A DNA stretch of 7,766 nucleotides from Methanoregulaceae archaeon (GTDB lineage: Archaea > Halobacteriota > Methanomicrobia > Methanomicrobiales > Methanospirillaceae): positions 1-7,766 of the forward strand of contig JAJRBV010000165.1 of assembly GCA_028679275.1 (NCBI GenBank), in the 5' to 3' direction. Within the stretch, counting starts at the first letter, position 1; the number at the start of each line of letters is the position of its first letter. The notes below the pieces were generated by a model. The model was not told where the DNA came from and searched no databases. It was given only the letters and a program-made list of their open reading frames with translations. The position numbers and the translations under genes were made by a program. Positions 1-6,864 of this stretch are shown piece after piece.

Positions 1-59
1 CCGCGTACAAGCAGGGGCTCCACGACAAGATTGCGGGAACTCTCGTTTTCCTGCATTAG
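1..59 (+). CDS. RDD family membrane protein, C-terminal fragment
   Basis: This is the last 18 codons of a plus-strand gene that enters from outside the window, read from base 3 and ending in TAG at 57-59. The visible tail contains GLHDKIAGT followed by a short hydrophobic end. It closely matches the C-terminal signature of RDD-domain membrane proteins (often GxHDxxAGT), which carries the second of the two hallmark aspartates. RDD proteins are small multi-pass membrane proteins of mostly unknown function, with transport suggested. A T9 tract starts 8 bases after the stop, which fits the end of a transcript. Only the tail is visible, so length and membrane topology cannot be judged. The assignment rests on this single motif. 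Confidence 0.62.
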   Translation, partial: AYKQGLHDKIAGTLVFLH

Positions 60-65
60 GGTTAC

Positions 66-77
66 ATTTTTTTTTAT
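66..77 (+). terminator. Oligo-T terminator after the RDD fragment
   Basis: An uninterrupted run of nine T (67-75) lies just downstream of the plus-strand stop at 57-59. Archaeal RNA polymerase commonly terminates at such T-rich tracts without a hairpin, and none is visible here. The opposing minus-strand gene ends at 108, so the tract sits between two convergent genes. Confidence 0.6.
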
Positions 78-107
78 AAACCATTGAGGGAATAATTAAT
101 TACACGT

Positions 108-296
108 TTACTCGTATTTCCCTTTCAGGCCTGCCCATCCGGTATACCCGCAGTAGATGCAGCCTGCTCCTTCGCAACGCCGGCACTTTTTCGGGGGGGA
201 TTTGACAGGCACGCATCCTTTCTTATCACAGTAAATGCACCCAAGCCCTTCGCAATGGGCACAGATGACCTCAGTATAGGACGGATTCTCAGCCAT
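108..296 (-). CDS. Small protein with two tandem DnaJ-like zinc-knuckle modules
   Basis: A 62-residue hypothetical protein starting at ATG (294-296) and ending in TAA (108-110). It contains two copies of one module: residues 12-27 (C12-x2-C15-EGLG-C20-IY-C23) and 38-53 (C38-x2-C41-EGAG-C46-IY-C49), offset by 26 residues and joined by a Lys/Pro-rich linker. Each module combines the CxxCxGxG motif of the DnaJ central domain with a second CxxC placed directly after it, enough for one four-cysteine Zn site each. A ninth cysteine (C28) ends the first module where the second has Trp54. There is no signal peptide or membrane segment, so it is probably cytoplasmic. By analogy with DnaJ or anti-TRAP it might bind protein or nucleic acid, but its function is unknown. 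Codon choice differs between the two copies, so the duplication is old and maintained, which supports a real gene. There is no clear Shine-Dalgarno site. Confidence 0.68.
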   Translation of the reverse strand: MAENPSYTEVICAHCEGLGCIYCDKKGCVPVKSPPKKCRRCEGAGCIYCGYTGWAGLKGKYE

Positions 297-324
297 GAAT
301 CGTGTAGAGCTATAGCAGTCTGGC

Positions 325-336
325 CCAGTTAAAAGT
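325..336 (-). promoter_or_regulatory. Possible TATA element for the zinc-knuckle gene
   Basis: On the minus strand this reads AACTTTTAACT, about 30-40 bases before the ATG at 296. The usual archaeal spacing of about 25 bases would put the transcript start roughly 10 bases upstream of the start codon, giving a short leader without a Shine-Dalgarno site. The match to the TATA consensus is weak. Confidence 0.3.
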
Positions 337-393
337 TGCCGAACGGCTATGCTGGGGCAGGATATCTCCCTGGTTCCCGATACTCACATGGCA

Positions 394-414
394 GAAAAAT
401 ACCCTTGCAAGGGT
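394..414 (-). terminator. Palindrome plus T tract, terminator of ilvD
   Basis: Bases 401-414 form a perfect 14-bp palindrome, ACCCTTGCAAGGGT. Read on the minus strand it is followed at once by ATTTTT (395-400). It starts 35 bases beyond the ilvD stop codon. A hairpin of about 5 bp with a TGCA loop followed by a T run resembles a Rho-independent terminator; the T run alone could suffice in archaea. It also separates ilvD from the zinc-knuckle gene on the same strand. Confidence 0.55.
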
Positions 415-449
415 TCCCGGACCAGATAAAAGTGAGGAGAAGCAGGGGG

Positions 450-2099
450 TCAGTCCCGGTCAAGTACTGCCCCTCTGTCTGCCTGGGTGACCATTCTGGC
501 GTACCGGGCAAGGATTCCGGTCAGGGATTTTTGCTTCGGTGCAAAGAATGCCCTGCGGCGTTTTAGTTCAGCCTTTGAAAGCATCAGATCAATTCTTCTC
601 TCACGAATATCGATCTCGATCAGATCCCCGTCATGCACCAGCCCTATGGGCCCTCCGGCTGCTGCTTCCGGGGTAACATGACCGATACAGGGCCCCCGCG
701 TCCCCCCTGAAAATCTCCCATCCGTCACCAGCGCCACGCGGGAATAACCAAGACCCATGAGGGCTGAGGTCGGAGCGAGCATCTCCGGCATTCCGGGAGC
801 CCCCCTGGGTCCTTCATACCTGATCACCACGACATCGCCTTCCCTGACATGGCGGGCGAGTATCGCCTCCATCGCTTCTTTCTCACCGTCAAAGACCCGG
901 GCCGGGCCCTGGTGGTGCCACATGGTATGGCTGACGGCTGCAGATTTTACTACGGCCCCTCCCGGTGCAAGGCTCCCTTTGAGGATCCGAAGCCCCCCCG
1001 CAGGATTTACCGGGGATTCAAGCGGCTGGATGATCGATACCGCCGGGGTCTTCGCCCCGTTCGCAATCTCCCGTATCCGTCGTCCGGAAACAGTCGGGGA
1101 ATCCTCAAGTTCCCGTAAAAGGATCCCCAGCACCGCGGGAATTCCTCCTGAACGGTGAAGGGCGAGGACAGAGTGGGGGCCTGACGGCTGCATGTGGCAG
1201 AGGTGCGGGATCCTACTCCCGATCCGGTTGAAGGTATCCAGGTCAAGGGGTACTCCTGCCTCACTGGCAATAGCCATGAGATGAAGGACGGTATTTGTGC
1301 TCCCTCCAAGAGCCATGTCCACCCGGATAGCGTTATTGAGGCTCGCGGCAGTGATGATATCCCGGGGGGCTATCCCTTCGGCAACAAGTCCGACAACGGC
1401 TTCCCCACTCTTCCGTGCAATCCTGAGTTTTTCGGCATCCACTGCAGGTGCTGTCGCACATCCGGGAAGGGACATCCCCATTGCCTCGGTCATGCAGGCC
1501 ATGGTATTTGCCGTATAAAGTCCCTGGCAGCTGCCACAGCCGGGCATCGCACAGCATTCGAGGTTGCAGAGCTCCTGCTCGTCCATATCTCCTGCAGCAA
1601 CCTTCCCCACCCCTTCAAAGACATCGACAAGCGAGAGTTCCCTCCCTTCGTCATAACCGGGAAGCATCGGGCCCCCGGTCAGGACAACTGACGGGATATT
1701 TATCCTTGCAGCCGCCATCAGCATCCCGGGGACAATCTTGTCACAGGTGCCGACCATGACCATCCCGTCAAACCGGTGGGCTTCTGCCATCAGTTCGATG
1801 GAATCCGCAATATTTTCCCGCGAGGGAAGGGAGTACCGCATCCCTTCGTGGCCCATTGCGATGCCATCACAGATCCCGATAACGCCGAATTCAAACGGGA
1901 CGCCTCCCGCCGCTGCAATCCCCTCCCTCACCTTGACCGCGAGTGCGCGGAGGTGGACGTGCCCCGGCACAATATCATTCCATGCATTGGCGATCCCGAT
2001 AAACGGCTTGTCAAATTCTTCTTTTGTAACACCGAGTGACCGGAGCAGCGCACGGTTCGGGGCACGGTGATACCCTTTTTTGACCTCATCACTCCTCAT
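450..2099 (-). CDS. ilvD: Dihydroxy-acid dehydratase
   Basis: It dehydrates 2,3-dihydroxy-isovalerate and 2,3-dihydroxy-3-methylvalerate to the 2-oxo acids that precede valine, leucine and isoleucine; it is a cytoplasmic Fe-S and Mg enzyme. Counting 549 residues from the ATG at 2099, the visible motifs are [11 protein letters not shown] (from C77, with the Mg-binding Asp78), TCDKIVPG (C119 and K121, the lysine carboxylated in relatives), CGSCQG (C191, cluster ligand), GGSTNT (265-270), the [11 protein letters not shown] loop (from 427) and [10 protein letters not shown] (460-469, catalytic Ser464). Position 46 is Gly (PGHVHLR), as in E. coli and M. jannaschii IlvD; plant [2Fe-2S] enzymes have Cys there, which suggests an oxygen-sensitive [4Fe-4S] cluster. 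A GTG at 2147 would add 16 residues that do not resemble the family, so I chose the ATG, although neither start has a clear Shine-Dalgarno site. It lies 111 bp downstream of the a,c-diamide synthase on the same strand. Confidence 0.97.
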   Translation of the reverse strand: MRSDEVKKGYHRAPNRALLRSLGVTKEEFDKPFIGIANAWNDIVPGHVHLRALAVKVREGIAAAGGVPFEFGVIGICDGIAMGHEGMRYSLPSRENIADSIELMAEAHRFDGMVMVGTCDKIVPGMLMAAARINIPSVVLTGGPMLPGYDEGRELSLVDVFEGVGKVAAGDMDEQELCNLECCAMPGCGSCQGLYTANTMACMTEAMGMSLPGCATAPAVDAEKLRIARKSGEAVVGLVAEGIAPRDIITAASLNNAIRVDMALGGSTNTVLHLMAIASEAGVPLDLDTFNRIGSRIPHLCHMQPSGPHSVLALHRSGGIPAVLGILLRELEDSPTVSGRRIREIANGAKTPAVSIIQPLESPVNPAGGLRILKGSLAPGGAVVKSAAVSHTMWHHQGPARVFDGEKEAMEAILARHVREGDVVVIRYEGPRGAPGMPEMLAPTSALMGLGYSRVALVTDGRFSGGTRGPCIGHVTPEAAAGGPIGLVHDGDLIEIDIRERRIDLMLSKAELKRRRAFFAPKQKSLTGILARYARMVTQADRGAVLDRD

Positions 2100-2160
2100 T
2101 GTCTGCACGTAAGCCACATCCCTGAAACTGGTTTTGTGCTGATTCACTTTATGGCTTTGT

Positions 2161-2198
2161 GAAAAACAGCGGACTGCCTGGAGATACCTGCCTCAGGT
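2161..2198 (-). terminator. Weak hairpin and T5 tract after the a,c-diamide synthase
   Basis: The inverted repeat ACCTG-CCT-CAGGT lies at 2186-2198, and on the minus strand TTTTT follows at 2162-2166, about 45 bases after the synthase stop. The hairpin and T tract are 19 bases apart, so this is not a classical terminator. It could still partly separate this gene from ilvD. Confidence 0.3.
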
Positions 2199-2210
2199 CT
2201 GCCGGATCCT

Positions 2211-3542
2211 TCAGGACTTCCGGTACCGGAATGCTGCATCCACCATGGCAGCAGCAAAACGGCGGGTAAAATAGGAGTGGGTATAGACGCCTATCGTCTC
2301 GTGGGCGTACAGGCCGTCCTTTCCCCCCTCTATCCCTTTTCCGCGGGTGAGCTGGACCGAGAACCGGGCATCCGCTGAAGAATCAAGGGTCGAATAGTGA
2401 AATTCATGGCCTCTAAGGGAGTCCCCGGGAACAGCAAGGTGGGGGCCGCTGGTAAAAACACCCTCCGAATACCCGAGTGCCTGTATTCTTCCGGTCATCC
2501 GGGCATTAGCAGGGAGGATTCCCGTCATGGGATATTCATGGCCTTCAACGAAGACGGATTCAGTGAGATACAGCAGTCCTCCACATTCGCCGTACACGGG
2601 AACGCCCCTGTCAGCGGCTGCCTTCAGCATTACGCGGCACGGGGATGATGAGAGCGCCTGCGCATGCAGTTCAGGGTAGCCTCCCCCCAGATAGTAAGCA
2701 TCCGCTTCGGGCAGCGGGTCTGCACAGGGTGAAAACGGGACCAGGGCTGCACCTGCAGTCCGGAGCGCATCGAGATTGTCCTGATAGTAAAAACAGAATG
2801 CCGAATCCTGCGCTATACCGATGCGGACCCGTTCTTCCGGACATTCATCTGAAACGTCCTCACCCGGGAACGGAGATGCTGACCTCGCAGCCCCGAGGAT
2901 CGCCTCAATATCACATGACTCCCCTACCAGGTCAAGGGGAGGGATGCTATCACTCACCTCAAATGCCATTTTCAGACCGAGGTGCCGGCTTTCCACGGAA
3001 AGACCGGTATCCCGGGGGATAAATCCGGATGCGGGCAGGGGGAGATCCTCCCCGATCATGGCACGGTGGCGCTGGCTCCCTACGCGGTTGAAGATGACCC
3101 CCCTGATATCCAGTTCAGGTTCAAATGAGCAGAAGCCTTTTATCACTGCATGCGCGCTCCGGGACATCCCCGTGGCATCGACCACAAGGATAGCCGGTGC
3201 CCTGATGATGCGCATCACATGCGCCGTGCTCGCTGCATCGCTGCCGTCAATCCCGTCATACATGCCCATCACCCCTTCAATAACGGCAATATCAGCACCT
3301 TCCGAGGCTTTCAGAAAAGTTCTTATCACTCCTTCCTCTCCCATCATGAACGGATCAAGGTTCCTGGAGATCCGTCCGGTGATAGCGGTATGATGGGACG
3401 GGTCGATGAAATCCGGCCCCACCTTGAACGGCTGGACGATGAGTCCCTTCTTCCGGAACGCTTGCATCAGCCCCCTCGAAATCGTTGTCTTCCCGCACCC
3501 GCTGTGGGTTCCGGCTATCACGATTCGCGGGATGTGATGCAT
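2211..3542 (-). CDS. cbiA: Cobyrinate / Ni-sirohydrochlorin a,c-diamide synthase (CbiA/CfbB family)
   Basis: This cytoplasmic enzyme amidates the a- and c-acetate side chains of a tetrapyrrole, using glutamine (or ammonia) and ATP. The substrate is cobyrinate in cobamide synthesis (CbiA) or Ni-sirohydrochlorin in F430 synthesis (CfbB). Counting 443 residues from the ATG at 3542, the N-terminal P-loop synthetase domain (to about 215) has Walker A GTHSGCGKTT (11-20) and the family hallmark KVGPDFIDPSHH (40-51). The C-terminal class I glutaminase-like domain (about 240-440) has LGGGYPELHA (286-295), YGECGGLL with nucleophile Cys320, HEFHYS (379-384) and THSYF (His422). Length and residues are intact. 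An ATG two codons upstream (3548) is possible, but AGGA lies exactly 6 bases before the chosen ATG and directly abuts the other. No other cobamide or F430 gene is visible here, so CbiA and CfbB cannot be told apart. Confidence 0.92.
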   Translation of the reverse strand: MHHIPRIVIAGTHSGCGKTTISRGLMQAFRKKGLIVQPFKVGPDFIDPSHHTAITGRISRNLDPFMMGEEGVIRTFLKASEGADIAVIEGVMGMYDGIDGSDAASTAHVMRIIRAPAILVVDATGMSRSAHAVIKGFCSFEPELDIRGVIFNRVGSQRHRAMIGEDLPLPASGFIPRDTGLSVESRHLGLKMAFEVSDSIPPLDLVGESCDIEAILGAARSASPFPGEDVSDECPEERVRIGIAQDSAFCFYYQDNLDALRTAGAALVPFSPCADPLPEADAYYLGGGYPELHAQALSSSPCRVMLKAAADRGVPVYGECGGLLYLTESVFVEGHEYPMTGILPANARMTGRIQALGYSEGVFTSGPHLAVPGDSLRGHEFHYSTLDSSADARFSVQLTRGKGIEGGKDGLYAHETIGVYTHSYFTRRFAAAMVDAAFRYRKS

Positions 3543-3585
3543 GTTCATTCCTGCCAGCTGCTCCTGCAGTAAACTGGTAGCTCCG

Positions 3586-3598
3586 GGAATTTATTTCC
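3586..3598 (-). promoter_or_regulatory. Candidate TATA promoter of the a,c-diamide synthase
   Basis: The minus strand reads GAAATAAATTCC across 3587-3597, an A/T-rich element in GC-rich surroundings. A transcript start about 25 bases downstream (near 3566) would give a 5' leader of about 24 bases that includes the AGGA at 3549-3552. The spacing fits, but the element departs from the TTTATATA consensus. Confidence 0.4.
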
Positions 3599-3780
3599 GA
3601 TTGCCACTCCGTACTTTTCCTGGAGCCTGTGACACCGTGTTCGTTCGTTCTGTTCTGAAACGGATATCCCGGGAAGCTCATATATCGACAGGATGGTAAA
3701 TCCGGGCAGTATTCACGCTCAGGGAAACGCGTACTGGATGGGAAGATAAACGCCGGGGATTGGATCACGGCAGGGGCAGG

Positions 3781-3807
3781 TATAAAACCAGAGTATTTTT
3801 AAAAAAA
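3781..3807 (+). promoter_or_regulatory. Candidate promoter of the RDD-family gene
   Basis: Two A/T-rich elements precede the RDD gene: TATAAAA at 3781-3787 and TATTTTTAAAAAAA at 3794-3807. The second, centred near 3800, would place the transcript start close to 3825, about 15 bases before the ATG at 3841 and right at a five-codon mini-ORF starting at 3824. The rest of the 298-bp divergent region (3543-3840) holds no gene that I can support; I noted only a short TATATC at 3681-3686 and no extended repeat. Confidence 0.45.
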
Positions 3808-3823
3808 CCGGGCCGATAGGTAC

Positions 3824-3841
3824 ATGCGAGAGAGAATCTGA
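3824..3841 (+). other. Five-codon mini-ORF overlapping the RDD start codon
   Basis: ATG CGA GAG AGA ATC TGA encodes MRERI and stop. The final A of its TGA is the first base of the RDD gene's ATG (TGATG at 3839-3843). Its ATG lies where the nearby TATA-like element predicts the transcript start, so it could be read as a leaderless start, with ribosomes re-initiating on the RDD gene. Such a short ORF can easily arise by chance, and translation is not shown. Confidence 0.25.
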
Positions 3842-4308
3842 TGGGAGATGACTATGGTGAGATCGCAACCCTTCATGTTGGCAGGTGGGGTACGAGGTTC
3901 TGGGCCTGGCTGATCGATTTTATCCTGGTCAGCCTTGTACTGAATATCTTCTCTGATCCGTCCCATTTCTTCCAGGGGATCTTTTCGTGGAATCCGTTTG
4001 ATATCCTTGTCAGGAGCACCGGATTTCTCATCTACTGGACCACCATGGAAGGGTACCATGGCCAGTCTGTCGGAAAGATGGTGATGAACCTCAAAGTAAC
4101 CGACAGGGAGGGAAAGCCTGTCAGGCTGCCGGCAGCGTTCATCGAAAGTTTCGGAAAGTCTTTTATCCTGCCCTTGGACTGCCTGATCGGGTGGTTCGGA
4201 ATGCCCGGCAAGAAATTGCGGCTCTTCAACAGGGTTTCAGGGACGATCGTGATCAAGACCGATTACCGGGAGCCTGAAGGGGTCCGTTATGTCATGGACC
4301 ATGAATAA
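3841..4308 (+). CDS. RDD family integral membrane protein
   Basis: A 155-residue membrane protein of the RDD family; the ligand or function is unknown, though transport is often suggested. After a short N-terminus comes RFWAWLIDFILV, holding the family Arg19 and the first Asp26 in hydrophobic segment 1 (about 21-37). Segment 2 lies at about 55-68, followed by the conserved EGYHGQSVGKMVMNLKV block (70-86, equivalent to the family's GxSxGK loop) and VTDREGKPVRLPAAFIES (86-103). Segment 3 is at about 107-120. The tail LRLFNRVSGT (126-135) aligns with the family's GLHDxxAGT but has Asn130 where the second hallmark Asp is expected. The gene stands alone on the plus strand, divergent from the a,c-diamide synthase and convergent with polB, so context gives no functional hint. 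There is no strong Shine-Dalgarno site. The fold family is clear; the role is not. Confidence 0.86.
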   Translation: MGDDYGEIATLHVGRWGTRFWAWLIDFILVSLVLNIFSDPSHFFQGIFSWNPFDILVRSTGFLIYWTTMEGYHGQSVGKMVMNLKVTDREGKPVRLPAAFIESFGKSFILPLDCLIGWFGMPGKKLRLFNRVSGTIVIKTDYREPEGVRYVMDHE

Positions 4309-4321
4309 AGGGTATACCAGG

Positions 4322-4342
4322 GAGCGGGAACCCGGCTTTTTT
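4322..4342 (+). terminator. Terminator of the RDD gene
   Basis: Twenty-eight bases after the TAA stop, a run of six T (4337-4342) follows the GC-rich near-palindrome CGGGAACCCG (4325-4334). The hairpin would be short, but GC-rich DNA followed by T6 is a credible archaeal terminator in this 79-bp convergent gap. For polB on the other strand, the complement of AAGAAAAGAG at 4373-4382 gives a T-rich stretch just after its stop. Confidence 0.5.
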
Positions 4343-4387
4343 ACATGGCTGAAACGATACCCCGGGAAATCAAGAAAAGAGGCGCTC

Positions 4388-6856
4388 TCAACCGATTCCC
4401 CACTGGGAGAGCGTGGTCCGCGATGGATCGATATCGTTCCATGACCAGCCGAGAGCCTCGATGATACGGGATATTGGCTGCTTCAGAGTCTTTTCGAGCA
4501 TCAGCTCCCAGTCAACCTGGAATTCTCCGGGAACCTGGTCCCCGTATTCAAAGCAGAGGACATTCGTCTTCTGGTATTTCCCGGTGACATTCCTGATATA
4601 GACCCTCTTTGGCTTGCTCCCCTTGGCAAACTCCATTCCGAGATGCTCGTTTGCATATTTTGCGCCCCGTATATGGGCATCATCCGTCTGGTAATCGACC
4701 AGGTCCTTGCCGATACCCCCGGGGATACCAATCTCGTCGAGCGAGTACCTGCCTGCCCGGTAATTCCTGATCACGTCGCCCAGATACGTTTTGATCGATT
4801 CATACTCTTCACCGTGAAGGATCATCTCCATCACCCGTTTTTGCACGGTTTTTGTGATCTGGGGGTAGTCACTCCGCCGTATCTCAAAGCCGACAACATC
4901 GATTTCGTCTACGGTCTTTCCTTCCTTCCAGACAAGGCGCCCTGCATACCGCTTCTTCTTGCCTGCCTGGAAGAACCGCTGGTAAATCTTTTCGAACTTG
5001 ATCGAGAAGTAATGGGTATCCGCATTCAGTTCCTGCTTCGCAAACCGGGCATAGCTCGCATTCACCTCACGCTCGATCTCCCTTGCTTTTTCTATCGTGG
5101 CGTCAGGAGGTCCGGGAGGAATCAGCACCATGCAGGAGTCGGTATCACCATATATGACACGGTACCCCAGGCCTTCAATCACTCCGCGGGTATGCTCGAT
5201 AATCGCCCGGCCGACCGAGGTAATTGCAGCACCGATCTCGCGATCATACAACCTGAACCGCGTATAACCGCTCACCCCATAATAGGTGTTCATGATCACT
5301 TTCAGGACATTCTGCTGGAGATCGTACAGCACGTACTCATCGGATCCGAAAGGATGGCGGTTCCTTACGCGCTTCTTCTCATCCCTCTCAGCAAGAAGTT
5401 CAGAGAGGATACTCCTGGTGAGCCCGTCCGGCTCCCTCCTGAAACGGATGCCGTTTGGGGCTTTAAACTCGCCAGCGGGATCCTTTGTTTCCGGAGATGC
5501 GTTGATCGTCATCATCGCCATAGGGTAGAGCGATGTGAGATCGAGAACAACAACATTTTCCCTGACTCCACGGCTCGGCTCAAAAACCGTGGCTCCCTCG
5601 AACTCCTCAGATGCCGCAAACCCTTTTGAAGGAAGGACGTAGCGCCCATGGGCTTTCCGGAGTACAAAAACGTCAATGACACTGGATGAATTGAGGGTCC
5701 GGTCAAGCGGGCATCCGACATAGCGCGCAATCTCGCGGTAGAACTCGATGATCCGATTCTTTTCATTGATGGCTACACAGAGCTCAACGTCCTTGAAGTT
5801 ATACTCAAGAAGAAGGCAGGGGTCTCTGGTCCAGAGATCACTGATCGTTCCGGTATACCGCACCTTGGTCTCCCCGATCTCTGCTTCGGCAACCGCATCA
5901 AGCCGGTATGATTCCCGCTGGGTTGCATGCATCTTCCGGTATGCCTGGAGGAGGTCAAAAACCGCTCTCCCGCGGAGCGCGTTCCGCTCTGTCGGGCCGC
6001 CGAGCCTCGCAAGGGAGGCAGGGTCAAGGCCGATGGCTCCCATGCGCTTCAGGAGATAGGGGAGGTCGAATTCAAGGAAATTCCAGCCTGAGAGGATATC
6101 GGGATCCGTCTCCCTGAGATACATGGCAAATCCTCCGAGCATCTCCTTCTCGGAGGCAAAAACCCTGATATCATGTCGTTCCCGGCAGAAACACCCGTTT
6201 TTCAGGCCTTCCTTTCCTGACAGAACGGAGAGGTCACATCCTTCCTTTCCTGGACCCCAGATAAGGCTTGTATACCGGTTATCAAAGGAATCATGGCAGG
6301 TGATGCAGATTACCGCATCCCGTCCGGGTTCCGGGAAGCCCCGCACGTCCTCGCACTCGATATCAAGAATGCAGACCCGGGCACTGCTGCTGATGGCTGC
6401 CGGAAAAATTTCCTGATACGACGCGGTCCAGGCCGGTACCATAACCCCCCCGGTAAGCCCGGTATCGATCATAAACCTGGTGGTGAACGGTATATCTGCT
6501 TCAAAATGAGTGAACCGTTCCCGGATGTCGCGAACATCGCCTGGCCTCACGGTATAGAGCCGGCTGAGAGGTTCTCCCCTGATCGAAAGATAGGTTTTCC
6601 CCTCCTCATGGGTGACATTCGGCGGAAGAGTGCCGGGCCCGGCCTGATAGTGCGGCACGTAAAAATAAGGCCGGAATCCGGTTATCTGGAGGTGTCGGGC
6701 CTTTTTCTCACGGTCCCGCCCGAAAATATGGATGACTGGATATTCAGGGCCTGTAGAATATTCGACCTGGATGATGTCCAGGGCAATACCGCTCCCGTCC
6801 CTGGCGATCTGTTCCGGCATTGCTGCTCTGCCGGAACTATGAGGGTCGGAACTCAT
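4388..6856 (-). CDS. polB: Family B DNA polymerase with 3'-5' exonuclease (archaeal PolB)
   Basis: A replicative DNA-directed DNA polymerase with proofreading. Counting 822 residues from the ATG at 6856: an N-terminal domain with VEYS and FRPYFYV, matching the uracil-sensing region of archaeal PolB; Exo I LDIECE (D165, E167); Exo II GWNFLEFD (N259, D264); Exo III YNFKD (Y352, D356); polymerase motif A DLTSLYP (439-445); motif B from K519 to NTYYG (527); motif C YGDTDS (569-574, metal ligands D571 and D573); and KKRY (634-637). All exonuclease and polymerase metal residues are present, so both activities should be intact. The last residues, RTTLSQW (813-819), resemble a degenerate PCNA-binding box. 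The reading frame extends upstream to an ATG at 6949, but those 31 residues lie inside mdh and are Arg/His/Gly-rich and non-conserved. The chosen ATG follows the mdh stop by 8 bases, with GGAG 13 bases upstream. It is probably co-transcribed with mdh. Confidence 0.96.
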   Translation of the reverse strand: MSSDPHSSGRAAMPEQIARDGSGIALDIIQVEYSTGPEYPVIHIFGRDREKKARHLQITGFRPYFYVPHYQAGPGTLPPNVTHEEGKTYLSIRGEPLSRLYTVRPGDVRDIRERFTHFEADIPFTTRFMIDTGLTGGVMVPAWTASYQEIFPAAISSSARVCILDIECEDVRGFPEPGRDAVICITCHDSFDNRYTSLIWGPGKEGCDLSVLSGKEGLKNGCFCRERHDIRVFASEKEMLGGFAMYLRETDPDILSGWNFLEFDLPYLLKRMGAIGLDPASLARLGGPTERNALRGRAVFDLLQAYRKMHATQRESYRLDAVAEAEIGETKVRYTGTISDLWTRDPCLLLEYNFKDVELCVAINEKNRIIEFYREIARYVGCPLDRTLNSSSVIDVFVLRKAHGRYVLPSKGFAASEEFEGATVFEPSRGVRENVVVLDLTSLYPMAMMTINASPETKDPAGEFKAPNGIRFRREPDGLTRSILSELLAERDEKKRVRNRHPFGSDEYVLYDLQQNVLKVIMNTYYGVSGYTRFRLYDREIGAAITSVGRAIIEHTRGVIEGLGYRVIYGDTDSCMVLIPPGPPDATIEKAREIEREVNASYARFAKQELNADTHYFSIKFEKIYQRFFQAGKKKRYAGRLVWKEGKTVDEIDVVGFEIRRSDYPQITKTVQKRVMEMILHGEEYESIKTYLGDVIRNYRAGRYSLDEIGIPGGIGKDLVDYQTDDAHIRGAKYANEHLGMEFAKGSKPKRVYIRNVTGKYQKTNVLCFEYGDQVPGEFQVDWELMLEKTLKQPISRIIEALGWSWNDIDPSRTTLSQWGIG

Positions 6857-6864
6857 GAGCTTTT

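Noticed and set aside
297..449. Possible small RNA or gene between the zinc-knuckle gene and ilvD
   Set aside because: I found only the ilvD terminator palindrome and a weak TATA-like element; no tRNA-like fold or conserved coding frame is evident.
757..1691. Several plus-strand open frames of 90-165 codons inside ilvD
   Set aside because: They are antisense to a well-conserved gene, their composition reflects reverse-complement codon bias, and none shows a domain.
2100..2147. GTG-initiated 16-residue N-terminal extension of ilvD
   Set aside because: The extra residues do not resemble IlvD N-termini, there is no Shine-Dalgarno site before the GTG, and the methanogen family normally begins at the MRSDxVKKG segment at 2099.
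3355..3768. 137-codon minus-strand open frame across the divergent promoter region and the 5' part of the a,c-diamide synthase
   Set aside because: It overlaps the conserved P-loop region of the synthase in another frame, has low-complexity composition and matches no family I recognise.
4643..5629. 328-codon plus-strand open frame inside polB
   Set aside because: It lies entirely antisense to the conserved exonuclease and polymerase motifs. Long antisense frames are common in GC-rich genes, and it has no recognisable domain or start signal.
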